NCBI GenBank assembly: GCA_025163595.1
Contig: CP104100.1
Span: 3,968,001 to 4,032,000 of the forward strand
Reading direction: 5' to 3'
Length of the DNA stretch: 64,000 nucleotides
Source of the DNA: Phaeobacter sp. G2
GTDB lineage: Bacteria; Pseudomonadota; Alphaproteobacteria; Rhodobacterales; Rhodobacteraceae
A model generated the notes under the pieces. The model made no database searches and was not told the origin of the DNA. It worked only from the letters and a program-made list of their open reading frames with translations. Position 1 is the stretch's first letter, and each line of letters starts with the position of its first letter. Below, one piece after another: positions 30,342 to 39,453 of the stretch. The position numbers and the translations under genes were made by a program.

Positions 30342-32435
30342 CTACACAGCGCGGGCGCGCACGGGGATTCCGTTAAAGGCAGCGTTGCCACTGATGGGGT
30401 CAATGCGACGATCATCGGTCAGATCGTTGATTGATACCGTCTGCACCCTGGTCGCCGCCGAAAGCTTGCCCTTTCGCTGCCCCCACCCCTGAGGGATCGA
30501 CACAACACCAGGCGCAATCTCTTCGGTGATCTCAACCGGAAACCTTGCCGCTCCTACTGCGCTTTCGATCTCCACATCCTGGGCTTCGGTCAGGCCAAAC
30601 CGTGCGGCGTCAGCCGGGTTGAGCTGCACCGTGCAACGATTGCGCCCCTTGACCAGACGCGGGCTGTTCTGAGTCCAACTGTTATGGCTGCGCACCTGCC
30701 GGCGACCAATCATCAGCAAGGGGAAATCGTCACAGACCGGGGGCTGGAAGTCCAGCAATCGCGGCAAGTCCGCCAGGAACACTTCGGGCGCCAGGTGCAA
30801 CCGTGCATCCGGGGTCTCCAGCCGATCGGCCAGGTTTGAGACCAGCGGGCCCAGGTCAATGGCGCCACTGGGCGCGTTCAACATCGTCTCTACCGTGACA
30901 GTCCCGCTGTGGAACCCCTGCTGCAGCAGCATCTCCAGCATTTTGGTTGGGGAAGGGCCGATGCTGCTGGATCCTGATATCTTCGCCGCCAAGCGGGAGA
31001 TTACCTCCCATTCCTGCGGGTTGCCATTGGGCGGAGCAAAGACTGGTTTGGCAAAGGCTGCGGTGTTGTGCACCGCAAAACTGTGGAAGACCATGTCATA
31101 GACCTCTTCCTCCAGCGCCACCGTGGCCGGCAGGATCAGATCTGCATGGCGGGTGGTGTCATTGATGTGGAGGTCAACCGACATCATAAAGTCGAGCGCC
31201 TCAAACGCACGGCCAATGCGCTGACCATTCGGAGCCGTCAGGACAGGGTTGCCAGCCACGGTGATCATCGCCTTGATCTGCCCCTCACCCGGCGTCTCCA
31301 TCTCCTCTGCCATGACCGAAACCGGGAACTCACCATTATAGAGCGGCTGCTGGGACACCCGCGAGCGTCTCTCCGGGTAGCTGCGCCTCTTGCCTTTGCG
31401 GCTGTTCATGCCGACATTGTCCAGCGCCGGTGTGGTGAACATTGCGCCGCCGGGGCTGTCAAAATTGCCGGTAATGATATTGAGCGCATTATTGGCCCAT
31501 TGGCACAGGGAGCCAAAGCTCTGGGTTGAGGCCCCCATACGCGCGTAACACACAGCCGATTTTGCAGAGGCAAAATCGCGGGCCAGATCGCGGATGGTCT
31601 GCGCCTCAATACCCGTCATCGCCGCAGCCTTGTCAGCGGTAAAGGGCTGCACCGCATCTTTCAGCACCTCGACCCCATCGGTGATGTCAGCCAGCGCGCC
31701 AAGATCTTCCAGCCCCTGGGCAAAGACCTCGTGGATCAGCGCCAGAAGTAACAGGGCATCGGTTTCGGGTTGGATGAACAGGTGCTCACCCGCGCGGGCC
31801 GCAGTTTCAGTGCGGCGCGGGTCGATCACCACCACGCGGCCACCGCGCGCCTTGATCTCATCCATGCGCTTGCCAAAGCCCGGCGCCGTCATCATCGACC
31901 CATTGGAAACCACGGGATTGCCGCCCAGGATCAGCATGAGATCCGTGCGCGCCACATCCGGCACGGGCATCAGCATCGGGTGACCCAGCATATGGATCGA
32001 GGCGACATGATGCGGGATCTGATCCGCTGTCGCCGAGGAATAGCGGTTGCTTGTGCCCAGCGCCTTGACCAGTCCCGGCAGGGTCAGGAGGTTGCCAAAT
32101 TTATGGGCATTGGGATTGCCAAGATAGATGCCAACCCCGTCCTTGCCATGGGCCTGTTGCACTGCGGCCAGACGGTGCGCGGCAAACGCATAGGCCTCGT
32201 CCCAGCTGATTGGCACAAATTCACCGTCTACCTTTTTCAACGGCGTTGTCACCCGGTCCGGATCGGTGCGGAAATCCTGTAGCGCGATGGCCTTTGGGCA
32301 AATATGGCCGCGCGACAACGGATCCTTGGGGTTTGGCTTGATCGAATGCACCTCGGTATCGTCGTAGGTGACAATCAGCCCGCACATGGCCTCGCAGATA
32401 TTGCAGGTTCGAAACTGGGTTTTCAGGTCGCTCAT
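30342..32435 (-). CDS. Molybdopterin-dependent oxidoreductase with [4Fe-4S] cluster
   Basis: A 697-residue enzyme of the DMSO-reductase/formate-dehydrogenase superfamily. An N-terminal [4Fe-4S] site is formed by Cys11, Cys14, Cys18 and Cys46. Central molybdopterin-binding segments include LMLILGGNPVVSNG and GGRVVVIDPRRTETA, and the C-terminal dinucleotide-binding domain has RNRCTVQLNPADAARFGL and VSIPQGWGQRKG. There is no twin-arginine signal, so it is cytoplasmic. The residue bound to molybdenum is not obvious (SSATADQIPHH region), and the substrate is unknown. It is divergent from a TetR gene. No small subunit or electron-transfer partner lies beside it. Confidence 0.85.
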   Translation of the reverse strand: MSDLKTQFRTCNICEAMCGLIVTYDDTEVHSIKPNPKDPLSRGHICPKAIALQDFRTDPDRVTTPLKKVDGEFVPISWDEAYAFAAHRLAAVQQAHGKDGVGIYLGNPNAHKFGNLLTLPGLVKALGTSNRYSSATADQIPHHVASIHMLGHPMLMPVPDVARTDLMLILGGNPVVSNGSMMTAPGFGKRMDEIKARGGRVVVIDPRRTETAARAGEHLFIQPETDALLLLALIHEVFAQGLEDLGALADITDGVEVLKDAVQPFTADKAAAMTGIEAQTIRDLARDFASAKSAVCYARMGASTQSFGSLCQWANNALNIITGNFDSPGGAMFTTPALDNVGMNSRKGKRRSYPERRSRVSQQPLYNGEFPVSVMAEEMETPGEGQIKAMITVAGNPVLTAPNGQRIGRAFEALDFMMSVDLHINDTTRHADLILPATVALEEEVYDMVFHSFAVHNTAAFAKPVFAPPNGNPQEWEVISRLAAKISGSSSIGPSPTKMLEMLLQQGFHSGTVTVETMLNAPSGAIDLGPLVSNLADRLETPDARLHLAPEVFLADLPRLLDFQPPVCDDFPLLMIGRRQVRSHNSWTQNSPRLVKGRNRCTVQLNPADAARFGLTEAQDVEIESAVGAARFPVEITEEIAPGVVSIPQGWGQRKGKLSAATRVQTVSINDLTDDRRIDPISGNAAFNGIPVRARAV

Positions 32436-32630
32436 GGCTGCCTCCGGCTGGGATCATGCGTCGTTACAAGGATCTAAGACTAGACGAGGGATCCCCTGTT
32501 TTGCAGAGGGTTAATCCTGCGTCATAGCCGTTGGACCAAACGTCACTTTGACGGGCAAACACAAAAACGCCCCCATTGAAGCCGCCTTTTGCCGCGCAGT
32601 AAGTGACGTGGGGTTTCCAATTCACCGCAC

Positions 32631-32645
32631 TAGACGACCGGTCTA
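32631..32645. promoter_or_regulatory. Putative TetR operator, inverted repeat TAGAC-N5-GTCTA
   Basis: TAGACGACCGGTCTA is an inverted repeat with 5-bp arms, centred about 29 bases before the TetR start at 32667. TCTAAT at its right edge could be part of a -10 box, so binding there would block transcription. It lies between the TetR gene and the divergent molybdopterin oxidoreductase. Confidence 0.5.
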
Positions 32646-32666
32646 ATTCTTGTCATCTCATGCGCC

Positions 32667-33290
32667 ATGACAACGCAAACCGATTCCACCCGCGACCATA
32701 TTCTAACCACCGGCCGGGCCCTTGTGGCACAGCGTGGATTTACCGGTATGGGGCTCGCAGAGCTGCTCAAAACCGCTGCGGTGCCCAAAGGCTCCTTCTA
32801 TCACTACTTTGCCTCAAAAGAGGATTTTGGCTGCAAACTGCTGGAACAGTATCTCAGCCAATATGGCGAGACGCTGACCGAGATACTGGAGGACAGTGCC
32901 CCAACGGCACGGGCCCGGCTGTTGGAGTATTGGTCACGCTGGGTGAGCAGTCAAAGCAGCCAAGAGGCCTGCAGCCAATGCCTGATCGTGAAACTGGGCG
33001 CAGAAGTCTCTGACATATCAAACGAGATGCGTCACCTTCTGGAGGCCGGAACACGTACCGTAAGCAGACGCCTGGCCAGGACCATTGCCGAGGGCCAGAA
33101 AGACGGCTCCATCGCCGCTTCGGTGCAACCCGACCTGGTTGGTCCTGCGCTCTATCAGATGTGGCTGGGTGCCAGCCTGATGGCCAAACTGTCCCGCAGC
33201 GCTGATCCGCTGTTGCAGGCGATGGAGGCCACTCTGGCGCTCTTGCCCGAACCACACCCCGAACCCGAACAAACATCCCCCAACACATAG
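32667..33290 (+). CDS. TetR/AcrR family transcriptional regulator
   Basis: A 207-residue repressor. The helix-turn-helix lies at about residues 31-50 (LAELLKTAAVPKGSFYHYF), followed by a ligand-binding domain with a cysteine pair in SQEACSQCLIVKL. It is related in style to YxaF/AcuR-like regulators that sense electrophiles or acyl compounds. Eight bases separate it from the CurA-like reductase gene, so it probably controls that gene and itself through the inverted repeat at 32631-32645, and may also affect the divergent oxidoreductase. Confidence 0.9.
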   Translation: MTTQTDSTRDHILTTGRALVAQRGFTGMGLAELLKTAAVPKGSFYHYFASKEDFGCKLLEQYLSQYGETLTEILEDSAPTARARLLEYWSRWVSSQSSQEACSQCLIVKLGAEVSDISNEMRHLLEAGTRTVSRRLARTIAEGQKDGSIAASVQPDLVGPALYQMWLGASLMAKLSRSADPLLQAMEATLALLPEPHPEPEQTSPNT

Positions 33291-33298
33291 GAAACCCA

Positions 33299-34333
33299 AT
33301 GCCACAAACCGCCGATAAAAACCGCCAGATCGTTCTGAAGAACCGCCCGGTTGGCAAACCGGATGACACCACTCTCGCTCTGGAAACCGCCGATCTGCCC
33401 GTCGCAGGCAAGGGGGAAATGCTGTTGCGGGTCGAATACCTGTCGCTGGACCCCTACATGCGTGGCCGCATGAACGACGCCAAATCCTATGCCGATCCGG
33501 TTGCCATTGGCGATCCGATGGTCGGCGGCACCGTGGCACAGGTTGTGACTTCGGATGTGGAGGGCTTTGCCCCCGGCGACTGGGTGCTCAGCTTTAGCGG
33601 CTGGCAGGACTATGCCATTTCAGACGGGGTGGGCGTCACCAATATGGGGGCCGATCCGGCACAGCCGTCATGGGCGCTTGGCATTATGGGCATGCCCGGT
33701 TTCACCGCCTATTGCGGATTGCTCTATATCGGCGAGCCCAAGGCGGGTGAAACCGTCGTCACCGCAGCGGCCACCGGTCCTGTGGGGGCAACTGTTGGCC
33801 AGATTGCCAAAATCAAAGGCTGTCGTGCTGTCGGCATCGCGGGTGGGCCTGAAAAATGCGCCTATGCGGTAAACGAGCTGGGCTTTGATGCCTGTATCGA
33901 CCGCAACGCTGCGGATTTTGCCCAGCAGCTCAAGGCCGCCTGCCCTGATGGCATTGATGTCTATTTTGAAAACGTCGGTGGCGCTGTGTTTGATGCCGTG
34001 CTGCCACTGCTGAACCCCAATGCGCGGGTGCCCCTGTGCGGATTGATCTCGCAGTATAACGCCACCAGCCTGCCCGATGGCCCCGATCGCATGGGCGCCT
34101 TGATGGGAGCCTTGCTGGTGAAAAAGATCAAGATGCAGGGCTTTATCATCTTTGACGACTTCCCGCATCACTACCCCGAGTTTTCCAAGGAAATGATCGG
34201 CTGGATCAAAAGCGGTCAGATCAAATACCGCGAGCAACTGGTTGAAGGTCTGGAGAAGGCGCCTGCAGCCTTCAACGATCTGCTTGAGGGCCGGAACTTT
34301 GGCAAGATGGTCGTGAAGACCGGCACGGCCTAA
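33299..34333 (+). CDS. NADP-dependent oxidoreductase, CurA/MDR family (2-alkenal or quinone reductase-like)
   Basis: A 344-residue medium-chain reductase without the zinc ligands of alcohol dehydrogenases. Family hallmarks are YLSLDPYMRGRM, the cofactor motif AAATGPVGATVGQIAKIKG and FENVGGAVFDAVLPLLN. Relatives reduce alpha,beta-unsaturated aldehydes and ketones with NADPH. Transcription together with a TetR repressor suggests induction by a reactive enone or alkenal. The exact substrate is not known. A perfect hairpin terminator follows the stop. Confidence 0.9.
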   Translation: MPQTADKNRQIVLKNRPVGKPDDTTLALETADLPVAGKGEMLLRVEYLSLDPYMRGRMNDAKSYADPVAIGDPMVGGTVAQVVTSDVEGFAPGDWVLSFSGWQDYAISDGVGVTNMGADPAQPSWALGIMGMPGFTAYCGLLYIGEPKAGETVVTAAATGPVGATVGQIAKIKGCRAVGIAGGPEKCAYAVNELGFDACIDRNAADFAQQLKAACPDGIDVYFENVGGAVFDAVLPLLNPNARVPLCGLISQYNATSLPDGPDRMGALMGALLVKKIKMQGFIIFDDFPHHYPEFSKEMIGWIKSGQIKYREQLVEGLEKAPAAFNDLLEGRNFGKMVVKTGTA

Positions 34334-34354
34334 ACAAAGCTGACCTAAACAAAC

Positions 34355-34382
34355 AGTCTCGCCCGGTTCGCAGGGCGAGACT
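34355..34382. terminator. Hairpin terminator after the CurA-like gene
   Basis: AGTCTCGCCC (34355-34364) and GGGCGAGACT (34373-34382) form a perfect 10-bp stem around an 8-base loop, 22 bases after the stop codon. There is no clear T run, but the place between convergent genes supports termination. A second inverted repeat, GCGCAAA/TTTGCGC (34411-34438), lies just beyond and may serve the opposite strand. Confidence 0.6.
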
Positions 34383-34449
34383 ACTCAATGCCTGTCACCG
34401 CAGCAAATCCGCGCAAAGCAGCCCGCTTGGTTTTGCGCACCGGGTGACG

Positions 34450-34632
34450 CTACTTCTTCGGCTTATCGCGGGCCGCTTTTTCTTCTTTGGTCATTTTGTT
34501 GTTCCAGACATTGTTACTCAGACCGAGCTCGCTTGGCATCGGTTTGGTCTTGCCAACATTGACTTTGCCACCCTTGTTCAGAAATTCCTGAATAAGGGCG
34601 TCATCGGTGGTTTCTTTGGGGACATGTTTCAT
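34450..34632 (-). CDS. Small conserved hypothetical protein
   Basis: A 60-residue hydrophilic protein, MKHVPKETTDDALIQEFL onward, with GGKVNVGKTKPMPSELGLSN and a lysine-rich tail (MTKEEKAARDKPKK). The ATG at 34632 is preferred because AAGGAAAG stands upstream; an in-frame ATG at 34653 has no ribosome site. It has no cysteines, signal peptide or membrane helix. I recognise the pattern as a short protein conserved in Rhodobacteraceae, but no function is known. It is alone, convergent with the reductase gene. Confidence 0.65.
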   Translation of the reverse strand: MKHVPKETTDDALIQEFLNKGGKVNVGKTKPMPSELGLSNNVWNNKMTKEEKAARDKPKK

Positions 34633-34792
34633 GCGGTCAATTCTTTCCTTCATCCCGTAGGCGGGCAACAAGAGCGATACAGATCCGGCAGTGGCACGAG
34701 ACAAACAGCCACATAATTTTCCTATCTGATTCCCCTGCGCTTCACCAGCTTCCCCATTCAGGTGCTGTTGAACCCTGGACACTGCAGGGGTG

Positions 34793-34830
34793 AAAAAGAA
34801 AAACCCCGCCCCTTTTGCAAAGGGCAGGGC
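34793..34830 (-). terminator. Intrinsic terminator of dmdD
   Basis: On the minus strand a GC-rich stem (CCCTGCCCTTT against AAAAGGGGCGGGG) is followed by TTTTTCTTTTT. It begins about 25 bases after the stop codon of the enoyl-CoA hydratase gene and is a classic rho-independent terminator. Confidence 0.8.
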
Positions 34831-34854
34831 AGCAATGGGCTCGGGTCTTGGGTC

Positions 34855-35661
34855 TTAGTCGTTGCGACGCACCCGGGCGGCGCTTTTGTCAGCAAAGGCC
34901 GCAAGCCGTGCGCGGGCATCGGGTTGGGTGTTGACCACACCCGCCACCACAGCCTCGGCGTAGGCGGCATCCATCGCTGACATGTTCTGCATATGGCTAA
35001 CAGCAGAGCAAATGGCAAAGTTCGACAGCGGCAGGTTCTCAGCGGTGCGGCGCGCCAGTTCCAGCGCCTTGTCAAAACTGGAACCTTCGACAATATACTG
35101 TGCCAGCCCCAGATCGCAGGCCTCCTGCCCCTGATAGACACGGCCCGTCAGCATCATGTCGATCATGCGGGATTTACCCACCAGATCAGTCACCCGGATG
35201 GTGGCACCACCGCCGGTGAACAACCCGCGCTGCCCCTCGGGCAGGGCAAAATAGGTGCTCTGATCCATCACCCGCACATGGGCCGAACTGGCCAGTTCCA
35301 GCCCGCCCCCAACAACCGCGCCCTGCAGAGCGGCGATGACCGGAACGCCGCCGTATTCCATCTTGTTAAAGGCCTCGTGCCAGCGCAGGCAGACATGCAT
35401 GAAATCCGCCGGGCTGCGGTCTTCGTCGTGGTGTTCAATCAGATCAAGCCCAGCGCAGAAGTGATCCCCAGCCCCCGCCAGAACCACCGCCTTGACGCCA
35501 GCGCGCGGCGCGGTGGAGAAGAAATCAACCAGCTCTTCGATGGTATCGATATCCAGTGCGTTGCGTTTGGTCGGGCGGTTCAGGGTGACAACCCAGACAC
35601 CATCCTCATGGGCCTGAAGGTCGAGGTTCTTGAAGCGGGAGATGTCAATTTCGACAGTCAT
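34855..35661 (-). CDS. dmdD: Methylthioacryloyl-CoA hydratase (crotonase family), probable DmdD
   Basis: A 268-residue crotonase-fold enzyme. The oxyanion-hole segments are [12 protein letters not shown] and [12 protein letters not shown], and two glutamates, Glu122 (GGGLELA) and Glu142 ([10 protein letters not shown]), occupy the catalytic acid/base positions. DmdD hydrates methylthioacryloyl-CoA to acetaldehyde, methanethiol, CO2 and CoA, the last step of DMSP demethylation. Length and the spacing of both glutamates fit Roseobacter DmdD, and the gene directly follows a DmdC-type dehydrogenase, the known dmdC-dmdD pairing. A generic enoyl-CoA hydratase is the alternative. The strong terminator downstream ends the operon. 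Confidence 0.75.
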   Translation of the reverse strand: MTVEIDISRFKNLDLQAHEDGVWVVTLNRPTKRNALDIDTIEELVDFFSTAPRAGVKAVVLAGAGDHFCAGLDLIEHHDEDRSPADFMHVCLRWHEAFNKMEYGGVPVIAALQGAVVGGGLELASSAHVRVMDQSTYFALPEGQRGLFTGGGATIRVTDLVGKSRMIDMMLTGRVYQGQEACDLGLAQYIVEGSSFDKALELARRTAENLPLSNFAICSAVSHMQNMSAMDAAYAEAVVAGVVNTQPDARARLAAFADKSAARVRRND

Positions 35662-35740
35662 GGTACGGTCCTTATAAGCATGTGAGGAGAAGCGGGCGCC
35701 GGGGCAGGCGCCGCCCTAAAAGAAGATTTATGTGGTGCGG

Positions 35741-37510
35741 TTACAGCAGTGCCGCCGCGAGGCTTTCAGCGCCGGAAACGCAGCGGCTGCGCTGCACCTC
35801 GGTCTCACACAACACGTGATCAGCATAGAACCGGGCCGAGGCCACCTTGGCCGTCAAAAACTCCGGGTCTTCGCCGCGCGCCAGGGCCGCTTCTGCGGCC
35901 AGCAGGCCACGCGCCATCTGCCAGCCAGAGACCAAATTCCCGGCCAGCATCAGATAGGGCACACCAGCGCCAAAGGCGGCAGGCATTTCCGCCTTATCCA
36001 GGCTGAGCAAATGCGCGACCACCTCTTCAAAGGCCTGCCGCGCAACTGCCAGGCGTGGCGCAACGGCCTGGGCCGCAGCTGAGCCTGCCGCCAGCTCTGC
36101 TTCTGTCTCAGCAATCCGTGCGGCCAGGGCACGGGCCGTTTTACCGCCATCGCGCAGCGTTTTGCGCCCCACCAGATCATTGGCCTGAATGGCGGTGGTG
36201 CCTTCATAGATTGGCAGAATGCGGGCATCGCGGTAATGCTGCGCCGCGCCGGTTTCTTCAATAAAGCCCATGCCACCATGTACCTGGACACCCAAGGACG
36301 CCACCTCGACACCATTTTCGGTGCTGAAGCCTTTGACCAGCGGCGTGAGGAATTCTGACAGTGCCTTGGCCTCTGCCTGCGCTTCGGGCGACACGGCATT
36401 GCGGGCCAGATCCTGACAACCAGCGGCAAAGGCGGCCATGCCGCGCGCCCCTTCGGTCAGCACCCGCATCCGCATCAGCATGCGGCGCACGTCCGGGTGA
36501 TGGACAATGGTCACCGCGTCGCGGCTGGAGCCATCCACCGGCGCGCTTTGGACCCGTTCCTTGGCAAAGGTCAGCGCCTGCTGATAGGCGCGCTCACCCA
36601 CGGCGATCCCCTGCAGACCCACCGCATAGCGGGCCGAATTCATCATCTCGAACATATAGGTGAGGCCTGCGTTTTCTTCACCGATCAAAAACCCGGTGGC
36701 GCCTTCGAACTGCAGCACGGCCGTCGGGCTGGCCTTGATGCCCAGTTTATGCTCGACACTTTGACAGTGAACCGCGTTGCGCGCGCCCAGTGCACCATCG
36801 TCTCCGACCATGAATTTTGGCACCAAAAACAGGCTGATGCCTTTGACACCCGCCGGGGCATCCGGGGTGCGTGCCAGCACCAGATGCACGATGTTTTCCG
36901 ACATGTCGTGTTCACCATAGGTGATAAAGATCTTGGTGCCGCTGACCTTGTAGGTGCCATCCGCCTGGGGTTCGGCGCGGCTGCGTACCAGCGCCAGATC
37001 GCTGCCGGCCTGGGGCTCGGTCAGGTTCATGGTGCCGGTCCATTTGCCGCTGACCAGATTATCCAGATAGGTCGCCTTGGTGGCGTCAGATCCGGCGGTG
37101 AGCAGCGCCTCAATAGCGCCGTCTGTCAGCAGCGGACACAGCGCAAAGCTGAGATTGGCCGCGTTCAGCATCTCGGTGGCAGAGGCCGCCACAGCGCGGG
37201 GCAGGTCCTGGCCACCAAAGGCGCTGGGATGGGGCAGACTTTGCCAGCCCATTTCAACAAATTTCTGATAGGCCTGCGCAAAGCCGCCAGCCAGCTGAAC
37301 CTTGCCGTCCTGAAAATGGGATGCATCGGCATCGCCAGAGGCGTTCAGCGGCGCAATTTCCTCGGCACAAAAGCGGCCAAACTCTTCCAACACGGCGCCC
37401 GCGTCACTCAGCTCAAGGCCGTCGTATTTGTCCAGCCCGGCAACCTCGGACCAGCGAGAAAGGTGTTCAATGTTGAAAAGCATGTCTTTTACGGGTGCAT
37501 CAAAACTCAC
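35741..37510 (-). CDS. dmdC: 3-methylmercaptopropionyl-CoA dehydrogenase (DmdC-type acyl-CoA dehydrogenase)
   Basis: A 589-residue FAD enzyme, far longer than common 380-residue acyl-CoA dehydrogenases and matching the long DmdC branch. The FAD-contact segment is NLTEPQAGSDLALVRSRAEP; the C-terminal half has GVQVHGGMGFIEETGAAQHY and RILPIYEGTTAIQANDLVG, where Glu436 is placed as the catalytic base. DmdC oxidises methylmercaptopropionyl-CoA to methylthioacryloyl-CoA. It is 79 bases upstream of dmdD on the same strand. The ligase DmdB and demethylase DmdA are not in the window. A long-chain acyl-CoA dehydrogenase with another substrate cannot be excluded. Confidence 0.78.
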   Translation of the reverse strand: MSFDAPVKDMLFNIEHLSRWSEVAGLDKYDGLELSDAGAVLEEFGRFCAEEIAPLNASGDADASHFQDGKVQLAGGFAQAYQKFVEMGWQSLPHPSAFGGQDLPRAVAASATEMLNAANLSFALCPLLTDGAIEALLTAGSDATKATYLDNLVSGKWTGTMNLTEPQAGSDLALVRSRAEPQADGTYKVSGTKIFITYGEHDMSENIVHLVLARTPDAPAGVKGISLFLVPKFMVGDDGALGARNAVHCQSVEHKLGIKASPTAVLQFEGATGFLIGEENAGLTYMFEMMNSARYAVGLQGIAVGERAYQQALTFAKERVQSAPVDGSSRDAVTIVHHPDVRRMLMRMRVLTEGARGMAAFAAGCQDLARNAVSPEAQAEAKALSEFLTPLVKGFSTENGVEVASLGVQVHGGMGFIEETGAAQHYRDARILPIYEGTTAIQANDLVGRKTLRDGGKTARALAARIAETEAELAAGSAAAQAVAPRLAVARQAFEEVVAHLLSLDKAEMPAAFGAGVPYLMLAGNLVSGWQMARGLLAAEAALARGEDPEFLTAKVASARFYADHVLCETEVQRSRCVSGAESLAAALL

Positions 37511-37610
37511 GGGCGGTCGCCTCCACTGGGATATCTGTCTGATCTGCCGCTCAATCGGGCTTGCTTAATATGCCAGATAGAGACGGTAAATTGTCGGAAC
37601 AATCTCCGCA

Positions 37611-38723
37611 GTGGACGAAAACCTTGCAAAAAGTGACAAAGCCTCGCAAAAACCCCCTATGATATTTGACCCCAGCCCAGACTTTCTGCCCACCGTATCC
37701 CGCGCCTTTCTGGAAGACTGGTTGCAGGTCCTGCGTCAACATTGCCCGCCGCAGCAGCTGGCCGGATTTCTGGATCAGATCGGTTTGGTCGGGTCCGCCC
37801 AGCCCGGTGGGCGTGTGACCCATGATCAGATCGTCCGCCTGTATCAGCTGGTCGCGCAGGAGACCGGTGATGAAATGATGGGCCTGTGGAGCCGCCCTAT
37901 TCGCACCGGCACCCTGAAACATCTCTGCGCCTCTATGCGGGGGGCTTCTTCGCTTTCGGCGGCGCTGTTTCGATTTACCTCCTTCTGGAACCTCCTGTTG
38001 GATGATTTCCAACTGGTGCTCGAGACAGAGGCCGGACAAATCTGCATCCTGTTGGCGCCACGTGGGCAGCACAGGCCTCAGCGGTTTGGCCATATGTTCT
38101 TGCTGAAACTTGCCCACGGGGTCTCCTCCTGGCTTACCGGGCGTGAACTGCCGCTGACTGAAGTCGGCTTTGCCTTTGAGCGCCCCGAATTTGCCGAAGA
38201 CTACCCGGTGTTGTTTCCGGCGCCGATCCTGTTTGGCCAGGGGCAGTCCAGGATTGTTTTTGGCAGCCAGCCCGATGACCTGCCTGTCGCCCGCAGCGAG
38301 TTGGAAATGCAGGAATTCCTGCTGCGCGCCCCCCGAGACTGGATCTTTACCAGCTATCGCACCCATGCTCTGCCCCTGCGGTTACGGGACCTTTTGTTGC
38401 TCTCGGACAGGCTGGATTATCATCTCAAAGACGCGGCCAAGGACCTGAACCTGACCCCCCGCACCCTGATCCGGCGGTTGGGCGGCGAAGGCACCTCCTT
38501 TCAGGCGATCAAAGACGGCCTGCGCCGCGATATTGCCATACGTGATCTGTCGCGCGGTCTCAAAAGCATTGAGGAGATCTCGCAGGATATCGGCTTTGCC
38601 TCTGCTGCAAATTTCCATCGCGCCTTCCGGCGCTGGACCAATGCCACCCCAGGCGCCTATCGCCAACGAGAGACCAACAGCGCCGGGCCTTTGCACAGTG
38701 GTTTGGGCTCGGCGGGTGGCTGA
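37611..38723 (+). CDS. AraC family transcriptional regulator
   Basis: A 370-residue regulator with an N-terminal arabinose-binding-like domain (FLPTVSRAFLEDWLQVL onward; LLLDDFQLVLE) and a C-terminal double helix-turn-helix (LKDAAKDLNLTPRTLIRRL and SIEEISQDIGFASAANFHRA). It is divergent from dmdC with 100 bp between the starts, so regulation of dmdCD is plausible. The GTG at 37611 gives the longest frame with a weak GGAA upstream; the ATG at 37659 is an alternative start. The inducer is unknown; a DMSP-derived acyl compound would fit. Confidence 0.85.
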   Translation: MDENLAKSDKASQKPPMIFDPSPDFLPTVSRAFLEDWLQVLRQHCPPQQLAGFLDQIGLVGSAQPGGRVTHDQIVRLYQLVAQETGDEMMGLWSRPIRTGTLKHLCASMRGASSLSAALFRFTSFWNLLLDDFQLVLETEAGQICILLAPRGQHRPQRFGHMFLLKLAHGVSSWLTGRELPLTEVGFAFERPEFAEDYPVLFPAPILFGQGQSRIVFGSQPDDLPVARSELEMQEFLLRAPRDWIFTSYRTHALPLRLRDLLLLSDRLDYHLKDAAKDLNLTPRTLIRRLGGEGTSFQAIKDGLRRDIAIRDLSRGLKSIEEISQDIGFASAANFHRAFRRWTNATPGAYRQRETNSAGPLHSGLGSAGG

Positions 38724-38826
38724 TCTGTTTAGCCGATCTGTTTAACGGTGCTGGTTCAGATCATGTTTCTGAATAGGCAGACACAGCCGGAATGTGGGCG
38801 GGCATCCACAGTCACCCGAGCATCAG

Positions 38827-39453
38827 TCATCCAAGCATCGCACGGGCGCATTTTTCACCGATAACCATTGTGGGCGCATTTGTGTTGCCACCGATCAGCG
38901 TCGGCATGATCGAAGCATCGGCAACCCGCAGGTTCTGCAAGCCGCGCACCCGCATCGACACCGGATCAACCACCGCCGTGGGATCGGTGCCCATCTTTGC
39001 GGTGCCAACCGGATGATAAACGGTCAAAGCTTCGGCACGCAGGTAGGCCTCGATCTCATCATCGCTTTGCACCGCTGGGCCGGGGAGAATCTCTTTACCG
39101 CCGAGCCCCGCCATCGGCGCAGCCGCAAAGATTTGGCGCGCGGTTTTGATCCCTTCGATCAGGGTATCGAGATCGCGGCGGTCTGAGAAAAACCGGTAAT
39201 CAATCAGCGGCACCGGCGCGCCATTCTCATACCCCAGCCGGATTTCCCCAACCGAGCCGGGCCGCAACACGCAGGTATGAACCGCAAGCCCATGGCCCCA
39301 TTCCAGCAACCGTCCCCCCGCCTCGACCACCAGCACCCGATGGGCAGGGTTGGCCGACAGGCGGTTTGCCAGAACACAGCCCGCAGACCCTGCGCCGATC
39401 ACGATATAGTAGAACTCAACTTTGCTCTCAGCTTTATGCACGGTCTGCCTCAT
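38827..39453 (-). pseudogene. GMC-family oxidoreductase with large internal in-frame deletion
   Basis: The 208-residue product joins the FAD-binding start of a choline-dehydrogenase-like enzyme (IVIGAGSAGCVLANRLS, then HRVLVVEAGG) straight to its C-terminal domain (GLAVHTCVLRPGSVGEIRL, the catalytic histidine in YHPVGTAKMGTDP, and the end NLRVADASIMPTLIGGNTNAP). Full-length relatives have about 530 residues, so roughly 320 are missing from the middle, near position 39303. The frame is kept across the junction. The protein lacks the substrate-binding core and most of the FAD domain, so it should not be active. It is divergent from the LysR gene at 39873. Confidence 0.85.

Noticed and set aside
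32667..34333. TetR plus reductase as an acuR-acuI pair for DMSP cleavage
   Set aside because: The reductase has CurA-type rather than AcuI-type signatures as far as I can tell, and no DMSP lyase lies nearby, so the DMSP-cleavage label is not supported.
36497..37636. A 379-codon plus-strand open frame
   Set aside because: Antisense to dmdC, whose acyl-CoA dehydrogenase motifs are unmistakable.
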